Positions 17,414 through 26,276 of a stretch of 64,000 nucleotides of DNA are shown piece by piece. This DNA is from Acidobacteriota bacterium (lineage in GTDB: Bacteria > Acidobacteriota > Blastocatellia > RBC074): contig JAFDVL010000058.1 of the NCBI GenBank assembly GCA_018268995.1, positions 1,178-65,177 of the forward strand, read 5' to 3'. The notes beneath the pieces are model-generated. The model saw nothing but the letters and a program-made list of their open reading frames with translations, was not told where the DNA came from and ran no database searches. Each line of letters starts with the position of its first letter. Position 1 is the stretch's first letter. The translations under genes were made by a program, and so were the position numbers.

Positions 17414-20400
17414 TTACTTAACAATTCCAATCGGAAAATCGTTACCAAAACCATAACTTGCCGGATATTGCGGTGTGCCCTTGTACTTTGCGCTTAACTC
17501 CGGCACGACTTCCTGTAAATAGGCATCCAGTTCTTTGACCGTAATTTTTCGGTCGCCTGCTTTGTCGGCCTTGCCGCTCAATGCTTCCAGTAAAACGTAA
17601 GTAAATGTTCCGTGACCGAGTTGCTTAAATTCAGCGGCGAACTGTTCGCTGCCCGAAGCGGTCAGCCAATGCGTCCCTGTCGCGCGCGCCAGTTGCGCAA
17701 TCGCTTTCTCTTCGGCGGCACCACGCAACGCCACGTTGTCCAACGCTCCGGCGGATTGGCAGGCATCCAGAATGAAGAGCTGTTTTTGGGCTTTGATCTC
17801 TTTGGAAAACTGTTGCATTTGGGCGGATGACAAGCCGCGCTGCGCAAGTGCCTCATCTGCACCGTAAAGTTGTGTGACATCGTGCGGGACGATGTAAAAC
17901 TGCTTGTTTTCATTCATCACACCGTGTCCGGCGTAATAAAAAATAAACACATCGCCGGGTTGCGCCTGTGATTTGATCTTTTCCAGTTCAGCCGTAATGC
18001 CCGCCTTCGTCGCCTGTGCATCGCCAATAAAAACGGCATTCACCCTGGCATAGAGTCCGGCGCTGTTGCGCTCAACGGCATCCTTGAATGCGGTCGCATC
18101 TGCCGTCGCGTAGTTCAGATTGTATTTGGGATTTTTGTATTGATTGATGCCAACCACGACCAGGTGCAGGGTTGTTCCGGTTCCGGCTGTTGTCGTCGGC
18201 TTTGCCAGCGTGTTTGCCACGACAATTTCATCCGGGCGACTTTCCGTCCGCTGTGAATTCAGTGCAATGGCGCGGAACTGGTTCTCGCCCTCGCTTAACT
18301 GAACCTCAAACGTCAGCGTTTTTTTCTTCTCAATTTTATCGTCTTCCACACTCAAATTTCGGGTGTCTGCGCCGATGGCTTTGCCGTTGTGGAATAACCG
18401 CAGTTCACTGATGCCGTCCTCACTGCTTGCGCCTTCGACCGTCAGCTTGATGCGACCTGTTTTGGAAACGTAGCGCCGCAAACTGACAGCATCATCGGCC
18501 ACCTCAAGATTGCGGATGTTTGTATCCACAGGTGGAAGAATTTTTACAATCGGCGGTAACTTGAGATTCCTGATGTCATCTTTCTCAGAAATCGGGGGCA
18601 GCTTTTCGCCCGCCATAATCCGCTTCAATAAGCCGGGCGTGTAGTATTTATCGTACAAACTTTCCAGCGGAATAACGTCCAGTCCTTTGACGAAATAAAG
18701 ATTCGCCATGCCGCCGGGCGTTCCATCAAAGCGACCGTCAGGCGTGACAGCAACCCAATCATCACTGCCGGAAAAGCCAAACAGTTGCACTTGCTCGCGC
18801 GGAGAATCTTTCTCCCAAATCCGCAGCGTGTGGTCATCACTGGCGCTGATGAAATGCTTGCCGTCTGCAAACCATCGCACTTCCATAATGTTTGCGACGT
18901 GCCCGGTATAGGTTTGCATCAGCCGCGCGGTTTGGACGTCGTACAAGTGAATTAATCCTTTTGTCCCGGACGACAATAAATATTTATTATCCGGGCTGAG
19001 CGACAAGCCCCAGACTTCCTGCGATTGATTACTGAAATTGGCCTCGCTCACCTTCCCATTGGCGGCGTTGATCGCACGCACATCTTTTCCCACCGAGGCA
19101 TACATCATGCTTCCGTCTGCGCTGTAGGTCAGGGCATACACATCGCTGAATGCGCCATCGAATTCTTTACTGAATGGCAGCTTGAGCGTCTTGGAATTGT
19201 TGCCGGAGGGAAGTTCGTACAATTCGATCCGGCCTTTTTCCAGCCCGACGGCCAGCGTGCGATTGTCGGGAGAAAACGCCGATGAATGCGCGGTCATTTC
19301 CTTGCTGATTTTTTTGTTCAGGATTTGTTTGCCAGTCGCCGCTTCGTACAGGAACAGGTTTTCCACCCCGTATTTTTCACCGGGAAACGTGTAATACCCG
19401 CCCAGCACAATGTAACGACCATCGCGCGACCAATCCTGCGACCAGACTGTTCCAAAACCGGGAAGCGAAAATATCTTATTGGTCGCATTCGTCTTCAAAT
19501 CCAGGATGCCGTTCGGGTATGCAACTTTTTGCCCTTTGGGGTCCATGACCAGAAATTTATCTTTCTCTGTCAGGCCAATCCGGCGCATTCTGCCAGCCGT
19601 CAAATCCCACAGTTGCGGTGCGCCACGCCCGTAATTCACTAATGTCGGCGTGTCGGTCGCCATCGAAATTGTCCATCCGTTGTCCACTTTTTGACGGTAT
19701 TCGGCGATAACTGCCTTCTTATTCCAATCCACCAAAGCCAGCGAGTTTTCGCCGATTTGTTTCAGGTACATTCCCCGCGCAGGCATTGCCGCCCACCAGG
19801 TGTTATTGCCGTTGAGTTTATTGGCAGTGTTGCTAAGCAATTGGCCTGTCAGCGTGTCTACCTCGTGCAAAGTATCGTTCTGAACCATTGTGAATCTGCG
19901 ACCATCAGCAGAAAAAACGGCGGAATGGGAATTGACAGGCAGTGTTTTCGATTGCCACAGCCCTTTGGATTCTGCCGCCGAGAAACAAAACATGGTTCCA
20001 TCCTGTGTGGCAAACAGGAATATTTTGCCGTCCGGTGACCATTTGCCCATGATAGCTTTTTGGGCGAATGGCCCCATCGCAAATCCAGCTTTCCCGTCGC
20101 CTCCGGTTTGTAAATTTGCAGACGAAATATCGAACATTTCAACCGTTTTGCGCCCTGTGCCAATCGCTACCACACGACCATCCGGCGACGTGACAATAAA
20201 TTCCGCTGCTTCATCTGCCATCAAACGCGTGGCGTCTGATGCTGGAGGCGTGCCGAATCGTTTGATGAGCTTTCCGGTCGCGGCCTCGAAAACTGTCATT
20301 CGGTAATCGCCGCCCGCCGTAAGCAGATATTTATCGTCTTTGGTGAACGTCATATTTTTGGGATTCCCCAATTGCGTGGTGGCATACAACAAGCGGGCTG

Positions 20401-20719
20401 TCGCCATATCGAAAACCTTGATATTTCCTTCCTTCTGGCCCCAATACCCAACAGCATATTTTTTCCCGTCGTACGAGAACGCCAGTGTCGTGACTGCTTT
20501 TCCATCATCAAGGTTGCGCAATTGAGCGCCCGTCCGAACATCCCAAATCAAGGCTTTGCCATCTTCACCTTTTGTGAACAGGTACTTTCCATCAGGTGAT
20601 ATTTCCAGCGTACCTAGTCCACGCACGTGGCCGGTGGGAACGATCAATTGCGGTGGTTGAGCCAGGCTGAGGGCACAAAAAGTCAGAATCCACAGAATCA
20701 GAAAGATATTTTTTTGCAT
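17414..20719 (-). CDS. Exported beta-propeller caspase (metacaspase-like), copy 1
   Basis: An 1101-residue paralogue of the next gene with the same order of parts: signal peptide (about 1-20, ILWILTFCALSLAQ), WD40-like repeats (ISPDGKYLFTKGEDGKALIW, FADGKHFISASDDHTLRIW), a sandwich region, and a peptidase C14 domain from about residue 849. His932 (FYYAGHG) and Cys987 (ILDACQS) are the expected catalytic pair. Both copies end in FGNDFP-x-GIVK. It lies 26 bp after the papain-like gene. The propellers have diverged more than the protease domains, which suggests that each copy senses or binds something different but acts in the same way. Confidence 0.88.
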   Translation of the reverse strand: MQKNIFLILWILTFCALSLAQPPQLIVPTGHVRGLGTLEISPDGKYLFTKGEDGKALIWDVRTGAQLRNLDDGKAVTTLAFSYDGKKYAVGYWGQKEGNIKVFDMATARLLYATTQLGNPKNMTFTKDDKYLLTAGGDYRMTVFEAATGKLIKRFGTPPASDATRLMADEAAEFIVTSPDGRVVAIGTGRKTVEMFDISSANLQTGGDGKAGFAMGPFAQKAIMGKWSPDGKIFLFATQDGTMFCFSAAESKGLWQSKTLPVNSHSAVFSADGRRFTMVQNDTLHEVDTLTGQLLSNTANKLNGNNTWWAAMPARGMYLKQIGENSLALVDWNKKAVIAEYRQKVDNGWTISMATDTPTLVNYGRGAPQLWDLTAGRMRRIGLTEKDKFLVMDPKGQKVAYPNGILDLKTNATNKIFSLPGFGTVWSQDWSRDGRYIVLGGYYTFPGEKYGVENLFLYEAATGKQILNKKISKEMTAHSSAFSPDNRTLAVGLEKGRIELYELPSGNNSKTLKLPFSKEFDGAFSDVYALTYSADGSMMYASVGKDVRAINAANGKVSEANFSNQSQEVWGLSLSPDNKYLLSSGTKGLIHLYDVQTARLMQTYTGHVANIMEVRWFADGKHFISASDDHTLRIWEKDSPREQVQLFGFSGSDDWVAVTPDGRFDGTPGGMANLYFVKGLDVIPLESLYDKYYTPGLLKRIMAGEKLPPISEKDDIRNLKLPPIVKILPPVDTNIRNLEVADDAVSLRRYVSKTGRIKLTVEGASSEDGISELRLFHNGKAIGADTRNLSVEDDKIEKKKTLTFEVQLSEGENQFRAIALNSQRTESRPDEIVVANTLAKPTTTAGTGTTLHLVVVGINQYKNPKYNLNYATADATAFKDAVERNSAGLYARVNAVFIGDAQATKAGITAELEKIKSQAQPGDVFIFYYAGHGVMNENKQFYIVPHDVTQLYGADEALAQRGLSSAQMQQFSKEIKAQKQLFILDACQSAGALDNVALRGAAEEKAIAQLARATGTHWLTASGSEQFAAEFKQLGHGTFTYVLLEALSGKADKAGDRKITVKELDAYLQEVVPELSAKYKGTPQYPASYGFGNDFPIGIVK

Positions 20720-20745
20720 GCTTCTCTCTCGGTGAGGTTAGAGTT

Positions 20746-22332
20746 TTACTCGTGTGAAATTTCGACCATCAGCGGAACGATGCCGCCACGCGTTTTGCTG
20801 TTGTAACTGAAGCCAATCGCATTGTTATCGTAAATGACATCGCCCTTGCTAATCAGCTTCGATCCGAGCGCTGCGCGAATCTTTTGCGAGAGGCCGCCAG
20901 ATGTTGCTGACATTCGTTCGGCAATCGTTTTAGCATCCAGTTTTTCGGTCGAATACAAAATCAACAAGTAATCCGTGCCTTTGTTGTCGTCCATCTTGAC
21001 GATCTTGGTGTCGGACGGAAAGGCAACGATGGATTTGGCTCCGACCAGCGTCGAAATCGAATCATCGTACGGCAGAATACGATTCACTTTGCCCGTCAAA
21101 TCAGTGGCAAACGCATAAATGTAGGCTTGCTCGCTGATGTTGATCATGAAGCGAAATCGGGTGCCTGAAGGATAGGATTTATCCATTCGGTACGCAACCA
21201 TATCTTCGCCAGCGGTCTTTTTCCGCACGACATCCTCTTCAACCACCAGGTTGCGCGTCGAAACGCGACTGGCTGCCATCGGAGTGCCCGTGTTGAGCTT
21301 GAATTCAACACTGCCTTTTAAGGTAAACGTCGGCATCGGTGCTGGCGCTGGTTGTGGAGTTGGTGCAGGCTGTGGCTTCGGCACCGGAGCCGGAGCGGGT
21401 TGCGGAGTCGGTGCAGGCTTGGGCGGCGGTGGCGCATCGCGGATAAAGTCAGGAACCGGCGCACTGGGGTTCGGGAAAAGTTGGAGCGCCAGCAGGCAAA
21501 AAATATTGAAGTCCTTATACCGTACCCAAACTGTGCCGTTGTTGCCCCAGGTTCGCCCCCAGGAATTCAGCAGTAAGAACGCCCCGCCTTCCTTGCGATC
21601 ATCATAGCCGATAACGGTCATCGCGTGCTTGCCGTGTTGCCAGCCCCCTGTCGCTTCTGCCGGGTCGGGATTCCAGATGTCGCTCGTGATGCGATGAAAA
21701 CTTTTTGGCAAATCGAAGCCAACAATTACAGGCGTGTTTTCGAGCAATGCCTTTTTCGTCGCATCAATTTTGAAGCTTGGATCGGTCGGGTCTTTTTTAG
21801 TACCAAATACCAAGTGAAAATCCAGCGCGCGATAAAGCTTGGCTTCCGCGTCGGCAGAGGCCGTCCATGATCTTCCGCAGGTATACGGTACAGTACGAAT
21901 GAACGGCACGCCCATCAGCAACATCGCTTCGATGGCTTTACCCGGATTTGCGCCGGATTTGCAGTTGTCATTCGTGGTCACAATATTGTGGAACAGATAC
22001 GTCGGAGAGAAGGCAGCTTTGGTAATTTTTTCGCGGTCGGTGATGCCGTGACTTTGCGCAAAAATAATCGTGGCTGCTGAATATGCGGTTGCCCAGGCCA
22101 TACAGGTACCGTACGGGCCTTGATCTCCGGCATAGGGCGCATATTTTTCCAGCGAAAAACTCGGCGGCATTCCGCGATAGCTGGTAAACGAAAGTTCCAT
22201 CTTGCGCGGCATTCGGTCGAGTTCGGCCTGGTCAATCACCAAACCTGTTCCTTTTTCTTCAGGAGAACCCTGTGCCAGCACAAATTGTGGTACCAGACAA
22301 ATCAACAAAAAGAGGAGTGATAATCTTTTCAT
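20746..22332 (-). CDS. Exported papain-like cysteine peptidase with DUF4384 domain
   Basis: A 528-residue protein. The signal peptide is about residues 1-20. The C1A peptidase domain spans about 60-290 and has Gln71 and Cys77 (GDQGPYGTCMAW), His236 (GKHAMTVIGYDD) and Asn256 (LLNSWG), the full papain set. A Pro/Ala-rich linker of tandem PAPTPQPAPAP units covers 300-335. The C-terminal part resembles DUF4384 (YPSGTRFRFMINISEQAYIY, ILPYDDS), a domain often joined to peptidases and kinases in bacteria. No obvious inhibitory propeptide is present. It is the first gene of a three-gene run with two exported caspases, so a shared proteolytic process outside the cytoplasm is likely; that is inference. 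Confidence 0.87.
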   Translation of the reverse strand: MKRLSLLFLLICLVPQFVLAQGSPEEKGTGLVIDQAELDRMPRKMELSFTSYRGMPPSFSLEKYAPYAGDQGPYGTCMAWATAYSAATIIFAQSHGITDREKITKAAFSPTYLFHNIVTTNDNCKSGANPGKAIEAMLLMGVPFIRTVPYTCGRSWTASADAEAKLYRALDFHLVFGTKKDPTDPSFKIDATKKALLENTPVIVGFDLPKSFHRITSDIWNPDPAEATGGWQHGKHAMTVIGYDDRKEGGAFLLLNSWGRTWGNNGTVWVRYKDFNIFCLLALQLFPNPSAPVPDFIRDAPPPPKPAPTPQPAPAPVPKPQPAPTPQPAPAPMPTFTLKGSVEFKLNTGTPMAASRVSTRNLVVEEDVVRKKTAGEDMVAYRMDKSYPSGTRFRFMINISEQAYIYAFATDLTGKVNRILPYDDSISTLVGAKSIVAFPSDTKIVKMDDNKGTDYLLILYSTEKLDAKTIAERMSATSGGLSQKIRAALGSKLISKGDVIYDNNAIGFSYNSKTRGGIVPLMVEISHE

Positions 22333-22483
22333 AGCTCAAGCTTACTCGTGTTTTGATGTGTGAAGAACGAATTGATATTCGCGAGGGGGCAGGAGCGCAT
22401 CATTGCGCGGACGCGTATTGTCGCATTGTAGAGCGCAAAGAAAAAGCAATTTTTGTCGTTTTGCGGACGAGGCCGTCTCTTTG

Positions 22484-22954
22484 CTAGGGGGTCAGAGGTA
22501 AGGTAGCTAACTGTTTTTGCATGCAAAGACTGTTGTCTACCCCGATGTACTGTCCGTAATTCGGGATTCGTTCATAGCCGCACCGTTGATAAAGCTGAAT
22601 CGCTTCAGGCTGTTTGTAGCCCGTTTCCAAAACGCAACTTGAGGAACCCGTTTCAGTCGCCCAAACTTCCAGCGCGGCCAAAATGTGTTGGGCAATGCGT
22701 TGTCCGCGAAACTCTGGATCAACAAACATTCGTTTGATTTCCACGGTGTGATCGGCAAAGGGCTTGAAGGCTCCACAACCGACCGCCTTGTTTTCGATGT
22801 AAGCCACAATCACGTGCTGAATCTGATCAATCTTATTGAATTGGGCGTAAAACGAATGATCAGCCCCATCACGTATTTGCAACTCGTGATCCAGCAAACG
22901 AACAAGTGATTGAAAATCCCGATTCCCGGAATCAGTACGAACAAGTTGAATCAT
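22484..22954 (-). CDS. GNAT-family N-acetyltransferase
   Basis: A 156-residue acetyltransferase using acetyl-CoA. The core shows VIVAYIENKAVGCGAFKP, then the acetyl-CoA loop in MFVDPEFRGQRIAQHIL (Q/RxxGxA-like), then ETGYKQPEAIQLYQRCGY, the usual GNAT C-terminal order. The substrate is unknown. It is followed 40 bp downstream of its neighbour PSD1 gene start region on the same strand but shows no functional link to it. Confidence 0.88.
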   Translation of the reverse strand: MIQLVRTDSGNRDFQSLVRLLDHELQIRDGADHSFYAQFNKIDQIQHVIVAYIENKAVGCGAFKPFADHTVEIKRMFVDPEFRGQRIAQHILAALEVWATETGSSSCVLETGYKQPEAIQLYQRCGYERIPNYGQYIGVDNSLCMQKQLATLPLTP

Positions 22955-22993
22955 CGTTCCCAGTTTGAGAGGTCATCCCTGAAATCTCGGCGA

Positions 22994-25900
22994 TTATTCC
23001 TTGGTAATCGTTGCGTCCAGATTTAAAAGCACCCGCGAAACCATCGTCCAGGGCGCAAGTTCGTGCAAGTCAACTCCATCGGGCAAATTGTTGACATCTA
23101 TTGCGGACACATACACAGCATTTGCTGTTTTGCCTTTAAAGCTTGCGCGCTGCTGCTCCAGCAGTTTGGATAATTCGTTCACGACAAATTGATCCGGCAA
23201 ACGCCCGGTGCAAAGCTTGTAGGCATAATTAATCTTGTCGCGATCCGTTGCCCCGCCTTCTTTCCACACACGCAATGCCAGCCCCTGCGCGGCTTCCATG
23301 TAGGTCACATCGTTCAGGGTGGTCAGGGCTTGCAAGGGGGTATTGGATTTGACGCGACGCGGACAGGAAAAATCGCCAGCGGGTTGATCAAAGACCGCAG
23401 CGCTTGGATAGGGCACATTGCGCTTCCAGAAGGTATACATTCCGCGCCGATACCGATCTTCGCCTTTCTCTGTTGGCCACGGCAATTGCGCCCCATATCC
23501 CAAACTCAACACGCCATCAGGAATTGGCGGATACACCGAAGGGCCGCCGATTTTGTTGCTGAGCAAACCGCTCACGGATAAGGCTACGTCACGGACAACT
23601 TCAGCCTCCACACGCAGACGCGGCGCACGTGCCAGCCAACGATTGTATGGGTCTTTATCCTGCAAGAGCGGAGTGACATTAGAAGATTGGCGATACATCG
23701 CAGAAGTAACAATCAACTTGTGAATATGCTTCATATCCCAGCCTTGATCGCGGAATTCAACCGCCAGCCAATCCAACAATTCAGGGTGCGAAGGCTTTTC
23801 ACAACGATTGCCAAAATCTTCGGGCGTGGTGACCAGCCCTTGTCCGAAATATTGTTGCCAAATGCGGTTGATGATAACCCGGGCGGTGAGCGGGTTGTTT
23901 TTATCTACAATCCATTGCGCCAGACCAAGGCGGTTGCGCGGTGCGCCCTGCGGAAAGGGATGCAATGCCGCAGGTGTCCCCGCCGTGACCTCATCGCCCG
24001 GATTCTGCCAATCGCCGCGTTTGAAAATCTTAGTCGTGCGCGGTTGTGGGCGTTTTGCCAGCGCCAATGTCGTCGGGCCATAAGGCCAATCTTTCAGCAA
24101 ATCGTCAATGCGTTTATTCGCCTCAGCCCATTCGGGAACCGTTGTGCGGTAATAGCTAAACAGTTGGGATTGCTGTTCGGCAGTGCGTTCCCGACGCGGA
24201 ATCGCCATGATCTTTCGCAATGTGGGCGGCACAACATCCGCCGTCGGATTCGGATCAGTTGTCACCGACAGTCGAAAGCGTCCAATATTCGGTTTACCCC
24301 AGGAGATAGATTCGTCAAATTTTTCAGCTAACTGGAATGTAAAAAACGTGCCGCCATCATAGCCAACAGGCAATTTTGTTGTGACGACAATATTCCGATC
24401 CTGATTGCGTTTGACGGGGCCGAAATCGCTGTACCAGTGCGTTTTCATGTTGCCGTCAATCACGTTGCTGACCGGAAAGTCTGGCCGTTGCAGATCGGCG
24501 GTCGCTTTTGCCAATTCGACTTTCTGCAATGCTTCTTTATTGCTGAGAGGTGCGGCTTCTGCAATGAACTCTGTGAAGTAAAACGTTCCATCCGCAGCAC
24601 GACCAGGGCCACCACGCGGCAGGTTCGGATCACTCAGCAACTCAATGCGAAAACCGGTGATGCCTTTGACATTGGTTTTGGCTTTGACAATGTAGTTATT
24701 GGAAGTCGCGTTGTCCCCTTTGGCAATGAACGAACCATCTTCCAGCTTGTCGAATTTAACGCCAAAAGCCGCGAAGATTTCAGCATCCGTAATCGGCGTC
24801 CAGTTGAGTTGGCTTTGATTTTTCTTTTCCCAATCGGCAACTGCATCCTCCGGCATCCGGGAAATCCTGGATTTCAACTCTAGTTCGATGTCCGAAATCC
24901 TGGCTAGAATCTCTGCTCGTTTTTTATTTACTTTCTCATCCGGCACTTCGATTTCAGGCTCGTCGTCGCTGTTGATAAACGACATAAACTGGTAATACTC
25001 ACGCTGTGTCACTGGATCGAATTTGTGAGAATGGCATTGTGCGCAGTTAATCGTCAGGCCGAGAAAGGTCTTTCCCGTCGCATCAATTCGATCCAGCAAG
25101 CCCTCGACGCGGAACTGTTCGGGGTCAACGCCGCCTTCTTCGTTCTGCATGGAATTGCGCAGGAAACCGGTGGCAACACGTTGATCCAATGTCGGATTCG
25201 GCAACAAATCGCCTGCCAATTGCTCAATCGTAAACTGATCGAAAGGCTTATTTTGGTTGAAGGCTTTGATGACCCAATCGCGATACGGCCAGATCGAACG
25301 TGCGCGGTCTTTTTCATACCCATTCGTGTCGGCATAGCGCGCCGCATCCAGCCACCAACGCCCCCACCGTTCGCCGTAATGCGGTGACGCCAGCAACCGA
25401 TCCACCAGCTTTTCATAGGCATTCGGCGATTTGTCCGCCACGAATGCGTCCACTTCTTTCGGCGAAGGTGGCAGCCCCGTCAAATCCAGACTCACGCGAC
25501 GAATCAACGTCGCCTTATCTGTTTCAGGCGAAGCGGGCAGCCCCTGTTTTTCAAGCATGGAGAAAACGAAATTATCAATTGGGTTCTGAGCTTTGAATTT
25601 CGTCGCAGGCACCGCAGGTCGTTCCGGTTTCACAAACGCCCAATGCTGATCCACTTTGATCGAAGCCGTCTCAGGCCAAATTGCGCCTTCATCAATCCAG
25701 CGTTTGATGAGTTCGATTTGTTCCGGCTTAAGTGGGTCGCCGCCCATTGGCATTCGGGGTTCGCCGCCTTCGCCGAGAATCCGATGCACAAGGCGCGAGT
25801 TGTTAGCGTTACCAGGTTGGATCAGCTTCATCGCAACCTGTCTGGCATCCAGCCGCAAGTAACCAGAGGACTTGGTTGCGCCGTGGCATTTCTCGCAATT

Positions 25901-26038
25901 CGCCTTAAAGATAGGCTGAATATCGCGGACAAAATCTACTTTTGATTGCGGTGTAAATGATGCAAAGACATTGAAAATCGGCATCATCAACAAAATGAAG
26001 AACCCAACAAAGAGAATTTTTTTTATTGCAGCCTGCAT
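22994..26038 (-). CDS. PSD1 protein with planctomycete-type cytochrome c (PSCyt1-PSCyt2-PSD1)
   Basis: A 1014-residue exported protein. After a leader (about 1-28) comes a cytochrome-like domain with one heme site, CEKCH, and the RLDARQVAMKLIQPGN segment typical of PSCyt1. The DUF1549 (PSCyt2) domain follows with ALDLTGLPPSPKEVDAFV-type sequence and a second CxxCH (CAQCH), and DUF1553 (PSD1) fills the C-terminus (NRIWQQYFGQGLVTTPEDFG, NRWLARAPRLRVEAE). A middle insertion resembles a discoidin-like sugar-binding sandwich. These proteins are common in Planctomycetes, Verrucomicrobia and Acidobacteriota, usually beside DUF1501; their reaction is not established. Here there is no adjacent DUF1501 gene. 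Confidence 0.9.
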   Translation of the reverse strand: MQAAIKKILFVGFFILLMMPIFNVFASFTPQSKVDFVRDIQPIFKANCEKCHGATKSSGYLRLDARQVAMKLIQPGNANNSRLVHRILGEGGEPRMPMGGDPLKPEQIELIKRWIDEGAIWPETASIKVDQHWAFVKPERPAVPATKFKAQNPIDNFVFSMLEKQGLPASPETDKATLIRRVSLDLTGLPPSPKEVDAFVADKSPNAYEKLVDRLLASPHYGERWGRWWLDAARYADTNGYEKDRARSIWPYRDWVIKAFNQNKPFDQFTIEQLAGDLLPNPTLDQRVATGFLRNSMQNEEGGVDPEQFRVEGLLDRIDATGKTFLGLTINCAQCHSHKFDPVTQREYYQFMSFINSDDEPEIEVPDEKVNKKRAEILARISDIELELKSRISRMPEDAVADWEKKNQSQLNWTPITDAEIFAAFGVKFDKLEDGSFIAKGDNATSNNYIVKAKTNVKGITGFRIELLSDPNLPRGGPGRAADGTFYFTEFIAEAAPLSNKEALQKVELAKATADLQRPDFPVSNVIDGNMKTHWYSDFGPVKRNQDRNIVVTTKLPVGYDGGTFFTFQLAEKFDESISWGKPNIGRFRLSVTTDPNPTADVVPPTLRKIMAIPRRERTAEQQSQLFSYYRTTVPEWAEANKRIDDLLKDWPYGPTTLALAKRPQPRTTKIFKRGDWQNPGDEVTAGTPAALHPFPQGAPRNRLGLAQWIVDKNNPLTARVIINRIWQQYFGQGLVTTPEDFGNRCEKPSHPELLDWLAVEFRDQGWDMKHIHKLIVTSAMYRQSSNVTPLLQDKDPYNRWLARAPRLRVEAEVVRDVALSVSGLLSNKIGGPSVYPPIPDGVLSLGYGAQLPWPTEKGEDRYRRGMYTFWKRNVPYPSAAVFDQPAGDFSCPRRVKSNTPLQALTTLNDVTYMEAAQGLALRVWKEGGATDRDKINYAYKLCTGRLPDQFVVNELSKLLEQQRASFKGKTANAVYVSAIDVNNLPDGVDLHELAPWTMVSRVLLNLDATITKE

Positions 26039-26276
26039 AACGATCCCTCGGACTCAGGAGGTAAAAAACTGTTTTGTAAAAGTAGAATGCGAAAGCCAAA
26101 CCGACAACTAAACCTTATCCCTCGCCAAGACAATCGTGCAAGTAGAAAGATACCCAACCCTAATTTTCCGCACCCTGGAATAGCAAGCATTGTACATCAA
26201 AGACTTACTAATTGTATTCAGGTTGGAGCTGTAAACTTCAAATTCTGATCTATGGAATTCGGGGGAGCAATCAGGC
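26039..26276. other. Gap between the two PSD1 genes
   Basis: Contains the upstream region of the 22994-26038 gene, with a purine-rich site near 26055-26062 on the minus strand (ACCTCC on the plus strand read as its complement). No further gene, hairpin or repeat was seen. Confidence 0.4.

Noticed and set aside
21251..21607. Gly-rich plus-strand frame opposite the papain-like gene
   Set aside because: It is the antisense reading of the Pro/Ala-rich linker.
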